This document shows positions 55,303-64,000 of a stretch of 64,000 bases of DNA, piece after piece. A program made the translations under genes and the position numbers. The notes under the pieces are model-generated. The model was given only the letters and a program-made list of their open reading frames with translations, made no database searches and was not told the origin of the DNA. The first letter of the stretch is position 1. Each line of letters starts with the position of its first letter. Source of the stretch: Phoenix dactylifera (Eukaryota; Streptophyta; Magnoliopsida; Arecales; Arecaceae); contig NW_024067939.1 of the NCBI RefSeq assembly GCF_009389715.1, forward strand, positions 124,001 through 188,000. The letters run 5' to 3'.

Positions 55303-58300
55303 CTGCAATCAACAGATTTTAGCAGAAAATATGAGAGTAATGCAGATGGCAAGTAAAATTTTCTGTAGCAGGAAAGCCAAGCAAGCAAAGTGCTTGGGAA
55401 AACATTTCAATAATCACATTCACAATATAATGAGAGGACCACATACTAAGAAATAAAACAGGTACAATTTAAGATTTCATATAATTTATTAGCTCAAATT
55501 CAAGATAGAAGTTCACAAAAAGCATCCACAAGCATGTTATAATGCAAGCACAAAATCCCCATGCTTGCAAATTCAAGGGCATGCACACAAAAATGTACTT
55601 TCTGTTTCCATCATTAAGTCTAAGTTACTGCCAAAAAAACACTAGAAGAACAATTGACAAAATTAAACCTGGAATGGTAAACTCTGTAACTTGATAATCA
55701 CTAAATGGGTTGGACCATCAGCCAACAAGAAATACATAAACCATTTTATAAAATTTTAAAGAAACAACGGATCATATACAACACTGTAGCACAAGAGACA
55801 GAATGGAGAGAATGATATTATTTGGCATGCAAAACAAGGACTGAGACTATCTTAGATTGTTAGCCTCCCTGCCATTTTTAAAAATCACATTCCAATATGA
55901 AGATGGAACAGGCCCATGCATCAGAGATTTCATGGGTTTCATGACTGGCGCCCAGTAATTTATGAACCAAACATCACTGGATCATATGGTTACAGGAAGG
56001 CCAGACATCCTCGAGTTTTATGACTGTTAATCCATATGATGTAACCCGTGTTGTGCAATTCAAACAAGTCAGACTGCATATTGCATACTACATAAGGATT
56101 GAACACATATCATCCTGTTCATTACTTTTTCCTTTGTCTAGCCAAATTTAAACAAAGCCAGATAGCATCAACATACCTATTACCTAGTGGTTGTAATAAT
56201 AAGACAACAGCTGATCTACAACTTAGTCATTACTAATATTACAACGACAAGCATGACACTGTCAACAGACGAATTGGTCTTGAAAGAACCCAAAAAGTTA
56301 AATCCATCTAAATGTGTCAGCCTACTTAACTCTTCACATATCACACAATTTTGTTGCAACCTACTGTTCTTTCATAATTGTATTGCATGTTCATTGATAT
56401 CTAGCTAACTGAGAGAGAGAAAATTGATATCATGGTGTAAAAAAGAAAAATGATTGATGCAATGCTAAAAGAGTGGGCATAGTGGCCAATATGACAAGAG
56501 GTAATGGCAAGCAAGATAAAACACGAAGCTGTCAAGGCTTCAAGCATGAATAAAAAGAATGGCACATTTCCACAAAGTTAACTGACCAAAGCTAAGCAAC
56601 CAGAGGAAGCATTTCCAACTGTATAGTTCAACAAAACAAAGAGACTAAACAAGGTGAAAAATGCAATAAATTACTTCTATAAAAATTTCAATATGCCCTA
56701 ACCTGAATTAAGTATAATACAAGATTACTTGAAAAGGTCTAGTCCTCATGTTAGAAAATGAATGTTATGCCACACAACTAACAGGGTCATTTGGTATAGT
56801 ATGCCATACTGATTGAACTAGACGGTACGGGGCATATTGTACCATACCAGTTTCGTATTAGTATACGGTACAGGGGGTGTGCCATGTAACGGTTTGATAT
56901 CAGCATACAGTATAGGAAGTGTACCGACACTCCGTATGCTGAACCGACCCCAGTACCAGGCATACCGACATAGTATAAAGTGGCACTAGTACGGAGTCCA
57001 ATACCAAGAAAGCATATTTGGTCATATGTATTGATGGAACGGACAAAAACAGAATCATCTAACTGACTTAATATAGAAATAAACGTGCCCCGGATTCTGG
57101 TCCGTTGATCAAAAGAAAACATATTATTGGAGAAAGACCACTATTACACAAAAAAGTGAAGAAAAAAAAAATTTCTTCGAACATGAAGACCACAGTTACA
57201 GATTTTACATCCATTATATGCCATTTGTTTATGTTTTGATATAGCTGCAGCCATGGCCTTGAAAGACTCTGCCACAAACTGCACTATTCTGGATATAAAA
57301 TTTCCGCAGCATGTCTCACGTGCATCACGAACAGGGATTATGACTTGAAACTGGGACCCATGGACTGTGAAGGCAAACATTTTCTTTTGGAGGCAGCATT
57401 ACTATCCTGTCATTTGCATACACATTAAACTAAAGCTAAACAAATAATTTTTTGATAAGAAATCAATCAATCTATCAGCTACAAGCTCTTTTGCAACAAC
57501 ATCCTCAACCTATAGACAATATACAAGGGATATGATTTGAATAACATGCAACTACAGGCCGCTTTAGAAGCAATGAAAGGCCGCTGCACAAGGAGCATGT
57601 TATAACCTTGCAAGCTCACTTGATAAAATGCACAATTGAAGGCATGGAGATAGTAAGAGTAAAATACTGTTGGATGATGGGAAGAATAGGTTCCCAGGCA
57701 TGTGCCAAACACTAACAAGCAAATGAACTAAACTAAGTTGCTTATAATACAAAGAAATGCATATTAGCTTCCCCAATATGGAAAAAGCAAGGTACTTAAT
57801 TTCAAGATATTTGCCAAGATGCAAAAGTCACATGGTTTGGCAGATTTACCTAGAGTAATTATGATCACACAGCATGCATCTATTGCATTTACCAAATCTA
57901 AGACTTCAAGAAACTGATCTCTCTTAGAGAGATCAAGAGCAGGAAGTCTCAAATTTATTATTCACTTCACAAAGCAAAATTATACCTCGAATTTGGAGGT
58001 CTATAATGGAAAAGCCCATGAAGGAGGAGCACAAGGGTCTAATCACAAAGCTGATTGTATAAGATAGAACCTTAGTAATAGAGTTGCTCTACATTTAGTA
58101 GAGAAGATAATTAGGAAAACAGTAAAGGTAAGTATGGCTTTAATAGACAAAAGAATATCATGTCCTAGAATGCTTCAAAGCCTTGAACTAAACCTAAAAT
58201 AAGATTCTCAATAACCAAGAATGTTTAAAGCCACAATCCATATTCCAAATGATGCCTCAATATTTTACAATGTTGTATTTTGGACCCATACATACTTGAA

Positions 58301-58976
58301 TATGACATATTAGGAACAGAACAAAACCTTGAACTATATATAAGACTGAATTCTCCATGACCAAGAATATTAAGGTCACAGTCCATATTCTGAATGTTGC
58401 CTCTATATCAGGAATGTTGTATTTTGGCCCCATAAAAAATTTGATTATTACATAAGTAGGAAGCAAATTTTAATCCAATGGGAAACAACTTGTTTAGATT
58501 TGCAGACTTTGTATTTTTTTTTTTTTTGCTCATAACACAAAAAAAAATCAATTATGAAGTTTTTTTTCTCTTTTTTGAGGAAAAGTTAGAACGAAGTGTC
58601 TAACAAGTTCTCACTAAGGTAATGAAAAACAAAATACAAACTCCAAGGCTCTACTGCTAAGTACCAGATCTGGGCTCTACATTAAAGCAAAGGACAGAAG
58701 TTTCTGTTCCCCCTCTTAAAAAACTGTTGGGAATGTGAGTCATATAGTCATTTTTTGTGGGACCATGTAACTGCAAAGTTCATAAAATTCAATTCTTGAA
58801 ATGATATTCAACAAACAAATGCATAATGTAAGTGATCACATAAAAATTGTGAGGTGCTAGACATTAGTGAGACTAATGACACAGGATCACAGAATAAAAG
58901 GAAGCATAGCATAGTCATGCATTGTTTGCAGACCAAAAAGGAAAAAAAAAAAGGGAGGGAGGGGGGGGATGCAAAC
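55303..58976 (-). other. MBD9: MBD9-like intron
   Basis: 3.7 kb, GT (GAG|GTTTGC) to AG (TTGCAG). No coding sequence is seen. It includes the GGTAC-rich insertion described at 56780-57020. Confidence 0.8.
56780..57020. mobile_element. Third, diverged GTACC-rich MULE-like insertion
   Basis: Contains TACGGTACAGG, GCATATTGTACCATACCAG and GTATGCTGAACCGACC, like the two other copies in this gene. The ends are too decayed to call a TSD. Confidence 0.4.
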
Positions 58977-59408
58977 CTCTTCTATGTTGAACTCCCAGTA
59001 TTCTCTTTCTTCTATTGTGATTGCTAACTGATTTAGAGCATCTTGGAAAGCACGAGATTCCTCTCCCAGATGTCTCCTCGGATGGCGTTTAATAAAATGA
59101 GAATGTGTCCGTGAATCTTGCATCTTAGACTGACTGTGAACACAAGATGGACAGTACCAATTCCCTTCTGGAATTCGAGCTAGTGGAGGGTTCAAACAGT
59201 ACATATGATATTCAGAATCACACTTATCACAGAGTAGAACGATGTCATCATCTTTATCAATGCCACAGACTTTGCAGACTCCTTCTTCCCAAGGAGCTTT
59301 AGGGAGTTCATTTGCTGTAAGAAGAACATCATGCAGCTCCTTCCATGTTTCAGAGTCAAAATGCTCAGCTCCAGCATGATCTAAAAACTTCTGAGCCAGG
59401 TTTAGCAC
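58977..59408 (-). CDS. MBD9: MBD9-like, PHD-finger exon
   Basis: 144 codons. A PHD finger spans KAPWEEGVCKVCGIDKDDDI, VLLCDKCDSEYHMYCLNPPL and IPEGNWYCPSCV, with the full C4HC3 set. It is preceded by a helical segment VLNLAQKFLDHAGAEHFDSE and followed by ITIEEREYWEFNIEE. The acidic patch before VLLCDKCD and the Trp after the eighth ligand are those of histone H3 tail readers. Boundaries: AG|GTGCTAAAC at 59408 and GAG|GTTTGC at 58977. Confidence 0.95.
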
Positions 59409-59694
59409 CTGTATTCAAAGAAAAAGTTTTTAGTGAAGTATAAAAGAAGTGGTCACGTGTGTAGACATGCACACACTAGACATACATATACACATGTGAG
59501 GAGCAAAAGAAAATAAATTGAAAATTTTCTGCAGAATGATCAAGTATGTGTTAATAACATATTATCTGCATATGATTATGTTCTTATACATCATTTCTTT
59601 CCCCCTACCAAGGAATTATAGGAGTGAAATACTAGACAAAAAAAAATTTCAGACTAATGAAACATTAGACATGTACCTCCACTTAATTTCAATT

Positions 59695-60966
59695 AGACCT
59701 GTTTACGGGCCGAACAGCCCGCCCGGCTTTTGGATGGACCTGGACCAAAATTTTTAAGTCCGGTAGGCAGGGCCAGGCCTACAAAATAAGCCCATATGTT
59801 AAATGGTCCGGACTTGGGTTTAGACATTAAAGTCCGCCCTGAGCTCGGTCCAACCCAATTCACTCATTCATTCAGTCAATCAACCAACCAACCAATCAAT
59901 ATCTATCTCTGTCCCTCTATATATAAACCTAGGTTAACTTAGATCCAGCTCACTTGGCCTATTCACCTATTGCCACTTATTACATATTGGAAAGGAGAGT
60001 GCCGGTTCTCTCCGCCTCAAGAAGAACTTGTCCTCTTCCTCTTCTCCAATTGTAGCTGCCGGTTCCCCCTCTCCTCTTCTTCACTCGTCATAGCCGTGGG
60101 GGCCACCCTTCTCTTCTTCGTCTCCCGTTCGACCCCTCTCCCTTATCCAACCCTAACTCCAGCAGATTAGTTGCCACCATGATCACAGCACCACCGCTCC
60201 TCAATGCAGCAAAGATCTCCTACCAAACCCCATTCGATGGCAGTTTTTGTACCTGTTTCATCATCTAAAGCAGATGGAGAAGTGGAATACTGCCACAAGG
60301 CCTCCTTCTCTCCCCCTCAACCACAGCATGGCCTTCCTCTCCTCCAATCATTGTCAGCAGCTTCCCTCCAATGGTGAGACCCCCTCAATCGCAGCCATGG
60401 AATGCCGTACCGGCCGGTACGGGCCGGTACGTACTGGTCCGGTCCTAGACCGGTATCGGAACGAATAAAAAACCAGTATTTCCCGGTTTTTTATCCGAAC
60501 CGGCCGGTACGGGTGCGTACCGGCCGGTTCGGGCCCGTACCGGCCGGTTCGGAGCCCGTACCGGCCGGTTCGCACCGGTACGATTTTTTTTTTTTTTTAT
60601 AGAACCACAGCGCCACGCGCTGTGGTTTTTGAAACCACCGCATACCGGCCGGTACGGACCGGACCGGACCGGTACCGTACCGGTCCGGCCGGCCACCGGT
60701 ACGCCGACCGGTACCGGTACGGCGGACCTTGATCGCAGCCCTACCAATCCCTATCAAATATTTAATTTGTTAACATTTTTTTAAACTAGAGAAAAAGGTC
60801 CAGGAAGCCCGAGGCCCAACCCAAAGCCTCGAAACTCAGAGCCCGAGAAAGAAGCGAGCTTCAGCTTGGGAAGTAGACCCAACGTCAGGCCAAGCTCAAG
60901 TTTGACTAAATTAAGTGACACCTTAGGATAAACCTAGCCACCCTGCCTGTCCTTTAAATAGGTCTA
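59695..60966. mobile_element. Non-autonomous hAT element in the MBD9-like intron
   Basis: Terminal inverted repeats TAGACCTGTTTACGGGC and TAGACCTATTTAAAGGAC (right end inverted), flanked by a perfect 8-bp TSD, ATTTCAAT (59687-59694 and 60967-60974). No transposase. The interior includes GCCCGGC-type repeats and is broken by a MULE-like insertion. Confidence 0.9.
60397..60730. mobile_element. 334-bp MULE-like element nested in the hAT element
   Basis: Flanked by a perfect 9-bp TSD, ATCGCAGCC (60388-60396 and 60731-60739), the size typical of Mutator-like elements. The ends are ATGGAATGCCGTACCGG and, inverted, CAAGGTCCGCCGTACCGG. The body is made of many CCGGCCGGTACGG palindromes around a poly-T run (60586-60600). 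Confidence 0.8.
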
Positions 60967-61111
60967 ATTTCAATGTTGATATCAAAATTTGATTATAAAA
61001 TATGCGTTTTAGTTGAAAATTGTTTCATAACATGACAAAGAAAGAGATATTGCATTGCCAATTATGCATAACAAGAGAATAAAAATTTAGATTTGACTTC
61101 CTTGATTTAAA

Positions 61112-61245
61112 GAGGACTAGCCTTGGCGTAGTGGTAAGGTTGCTCCATTGTGATCTGGGTGTCATGAGAGCAAAACAAGGAAATAGTCTCTCCGCACGCA
61201 GGGTAAGGCTGCATTCCCAGACCCCATAGTGGTTAGACTAGGTTG
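61112..61245 (+). mobile_element. Au-like SINE fragment
   Basis: CTAGCCTTGGCGTAGTGGTA, GTGATCTGGGTGTCATGAGA and CAGGGTAAGGCTGCATTCCC match the 5' part of the same family as 52280. The B-box is degraded. Confidence 0.7.
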
Positions 61246-61429
61246 ACTTTTTTTATCCTTCCCTAAATTAACAATCCACACACTCCAACCTTATCTTTGT
61301 TCATCATACTCTATTATGTACCCAATGCAGTAACAATTATAAAAGACTACCATAGACTTCATTAGCAGGTAATATGGCAACTGCAAATATAAGATAAGAA
61401 ATTATGAAGTTAGAAGATTACATACAGAC

Positions 61430-61528
61430 CTCCTTCTCATACAATGACTCAAATTTCTGTGACAATGTTTTAGCTAATTGCATCAGATCAGGTCGATCCC
61501 CATATGCTGTGCATATATTATGCCAAAC
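61430..61528 (-). CDS. MBD9: MBD9-like, bromodomain-end exon
   Basis: 33 codons: VWHNICTAYGDRPDLMQLAK and TLSQKFESLYEKE. This segment precedes the PHD exon in MBD9 and lies at the end of its bromodomain-like region. Boundaries: GGCAG|GTTTGG and GAG|GTCTGT. Earlier exons (MBD, first PHD, FYR and the main bromodomain region) are not in the window and should be to the right. Confidence 0.88.
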
Positions 61529-62679
61529 CTGCCATCAAAAGCAAGATTTAGTAGTGCCATAAGGTTGAACACTTGTATTTTGACTTAATTACCCCTTTAT
61601 TTACATGGAAACATGAAAGTGTACATACATGCATATATGTGCATATGTATATGTCCAGATGTAAATTGCAGACCGTCTTAAAAAAACCAATTCTACAAAC
61701 CAATAATTTCTCATATTAAAACATGCAGGTGACATGGTTAGTTCTAATGTGTAGTAATTAATAGTAGTCACACTTGTAGACTCACTCCGAAGAATGTGAA
61801 AGATCATTTAAGTAAGGGTCCATGTCCAATTAATTGCAAATATAATCAGCTAACAAACACAGAATGAACAGATGAATCCATGAACATAGAAACAATAAAA
61901 TGTGCATATATGGTACACCATGATAGGCCACTACACTTCCCCAAGAATAAAATCCTAGAATTCAAATTATGTAGTATCCCAAACCTTCTCTCTTGTTTTG
62001 GCTACCTCTGCTTATTGAATTACTAAGACATGTTTATGACTAAACATACCTAAGAAGCAATAAGAACATGGATATATAACATAGGCGCTCGTAACTCTCA
62101 TCCACAAAATAAAATTCTAGATGAGATTCAAGAATATATCAGCACTTAATTATCTTGGAAAATGCATATAAATTGGGTAGTTCAAATTTCCTATGCACAG
62201 GCATATCCACACTGTTAGAAGCAAGGAAATCCAAGAAAGTTTGAAATAGAAAAAAAGGAAGAAAATAAGAAGGATTTGGTAATGGCAATTGAGCTGGTTT
62301 GTGATATATAGCTTGGAGCCTTGGACTATAGGAGGATCCATTTAGAAGAGGGACAAATAGCAATAGAAGGGACAGAGAAAAAGGATATGCCCAATTGAAC
62401 TTTACGAAGGTGGTCCAGAAAGTCACAAAAAGGCTTAATCCAAGTCCCAAACCAGATTTTGATGGCAGACAAGAATCTTGAGGCCGGGCCTTGGATAATT
62501 GCAAGAGTGAATTGGATGGCCTTCTAGTTGTTTAAGTTCAGATCCAAGTTAAACTGCAATAGATATCAAAATTTGTTTTATTTGCAACATGTTATGGTGT
62601 GCTGGATGCCTTCTGTGTCCTAGAGGTTTTCACTAAAACTCATGTTAAAAGCAATCAACCAAGAAATTAATGATAGAGA
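61529..62679 (-). other. Intron or upstream sequence of the MBD9-like gene
   Basis: No exon recognised. AT-rich with a few unremarkable open frames. Confidence 0.5.
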
Positions 62680-63970
62680 ATGTAACGACCATAGACCTTA
62701 CTCGAAAAAGCTATCCAAAAAAAATTATTTGGACTCCTTGGTTGGTCCTGTATAAGTATCCAAGATCTCCCCAGTGCACAACTAATGTGGAACTAAATGC
62801 ACACCTACTCAAGCTCTTGCATACTCTCCCCATTTAATTCTTGGTGTCCTCGCCAGGCTAAGGGTTCAAATTTAATCATAAACACCACGATTGGTTTGTG
62901 GTCGGGACTAAAAGAGCTCGTGTTGCAATATCTTGAGTCTCATATCAACTGTGCATTAGGGAGATCTTGAGTGCTAATATAGAGCAATGCAAGAATTGCT
63001 GTGCCGGAACCGGGGCTCGAACCAGTTGCTCAGCGGCATGAGTCAGTACAACCCCATGTTGTTCCATGTCGGGCTCGTACCAACACAGTAGAGAGGGCAT
63101 GAGGGAGGGAGAACAGGACAGGAAAAGAGAGAGAAGGGGAGAGAGGGAGAGAGGAGGGTGGCGGAGGCCGACGGAGGGCTGACGAGCCGCGCAGAGGCGC
63201 GGAGGAGAGGCTCCGCCTCCAGTTCTCCTATTCCATTCGAAACAAGGGTCCCAGATTTTAAAAAAAAAAATTAAGTAAAATCAGCAAGGAGTTTGCCGGC
63301 TTCACTTAAACATCGCAAAAATAAAAAGAACCTCCTTCGAGACCCTTGTTTCAAATAAAACAGAGGAACCGAAGGCAAGCCCCTCCGCCTCCTCCGCACA
63401 ACTTTCCGACCCTCCATCAGCCGAACTCCACCTCCCTCTCTCTTCCTTCCTCTCCCTCTCCCTCCCCCGCTCTCTCTCTCTCTCTCTCTCTTTTCCTCTT
63501 TTTCCTTCTCCTTTTCCCCCTCCGTCGCTAATTTCTCATTTTGGTTGCCAGAACCGTCCCAGTCTGCTGCCGGTACACTCGGTATGCCCCGAACCAGGAG
63601 GTTCGGGACAGTTCCGGCAACCATGGGGCAAGGAGTTTAAAAATACTTTCTAGTTCGCCTTTTTAGGCAACGTCTTACATTGTTATAAATAATATCAAAT
63701 CGAACTTAGCCGACAACCCATGTAGACTAAGAGATACTATAACACGGGTCAATTGTAGTGTTTGTGGCTGATTGTGGATCCTTGGCCTAGCGAGATTGGC
63801 ATGACTTAAACAGGAAGGAGTATGTAAGAGCCAATGTGGGCTTGTATTTAGTCCCACATCAGTTGTGCACTGATGAAATCTTGGATACTTATACAAGATT
63901 AAGAAATCCAAATAATATCTTCTAGCTTAGCTTTTTGGGCAAGGCCTAGATTGTTACAGAGAACATTGGG
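62680..63970. repeat. Large palindromic repeat cluster
   Basis: 62680-62960 (minus orientation) and 63690-63970 (plus) are copies of one repeat, sharing TTAGTYCCACATYAGTTGTG, GAGATCTTGGATACTTATAC and the AAGGCCTA...GTTACA end (Y = C or T). Between them, 63000-63625 begins TGTGCCGGAACCG and ends GGGACAGTTCCGGCAACC, with an inner inverted repeat GAAACAAGGGTC (about 63239 and 63345). The family was not identified; it may be a MITE or a miniature retroelement. Confidence 0.55.
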
Positions 63971-64000
63971 ATGAGAAAAAAAAAAGCAAAAGCTTTGTGA

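Larger units (their letters stand above)
59409..61429 (-). other. MBD9: MBD9-like intron
   Basis: Donor GAG|GTCTGT at 61429. Most of the 2.0 kb is the hAT-type insertion and an Au-like SINE fragment. Confidence 0.8.

Noticed and set aside
60354-60757. RTGRYG/YRPVR-rich ORFs on both strands
   Set aside because: They are readings of CCGGTACGG palindromes in a MULE-like insertion.
63271-63624. Arg/Glu-rich ORF on the minus strand
   Set aside because: A low-complexity (GA)n-derived reading within a palindromic repeat.

Overview
The window is plant nuclear DNA, most likely from a monocot with a repeat-rich genome; a palm is possible, but that is only an impression. The grounds are an intron-rich homologue of plant MBD9, nepenthesin-type aspartic protease sequence, captured fragments of typical plant genes, and angiosperm transposon families (Ty1/copia, SIRE-like copia, Tekay/Del chromovirus, Tat gypsy, CACTA, hAT, Au-like SINE). 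No bacterial, organellar, rRNA or tRNA gene is seen.

Layout. 1-3930: 3' part of a broken Ty1/copia element and its 3' LTR. 4438-8776: an aspartic protease gene broken by an inverted duplication of its own promoter and 5' half, leaving two promoters that face each other. 8776-9634: AT-rich DNA with one exon fragment. 9635-48879: one old chromovirus on the minus strand that has become a nest of four further elements. A CACTA element (10022-14155, TSD CCA) sits in its left LTR and carries pieces of at least four host genes. A hAT element (15549-31372, TSD TTTGTATA) sits in its integrase and is itself split by a very young Tat element (17412-29990, TSD AAAAG). A SIRE-like copia element (31767-42929, TSD GGGTT) also sits in the integrase. 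48880-50077: flank with a microsatellite and the probable 3' UTR of the next gene. 50078-61528: the last four exons of an MBD9-type chromatin gene on the minus strand, with introns carrying SINE, hAT and MULE-like insertions; its 5' half lies beyond the right edge. 61529-64000: MBD9 intron or flank with palindromic repeats.

How the parts relate. The target-site duplications give an insertion order. The chromovirus is oldest. CACTA, hAT and SIRE came later. The Tat element is youngest: its LTRs differ at about one base plus one length change in 815 bp. Removing Tat and one TSD copy rejoins the hAT transposase frame exactly.

Best candidates for undescribed biology: (1) the convergent-promoter protease inverted repeat, which could yield hairpin or double-stranded RNA; (2) a three-intron, 729-codon gene lying antisense inside the Tat element, with its own TATA-like box; (3) arrays of the palindrome GAGTCGACTC in both SIRE LTRs and in gag, kept whatever frame is read; (4) the multi-gene CACTA chimera; (5) a GC-AG intron in MBD9.
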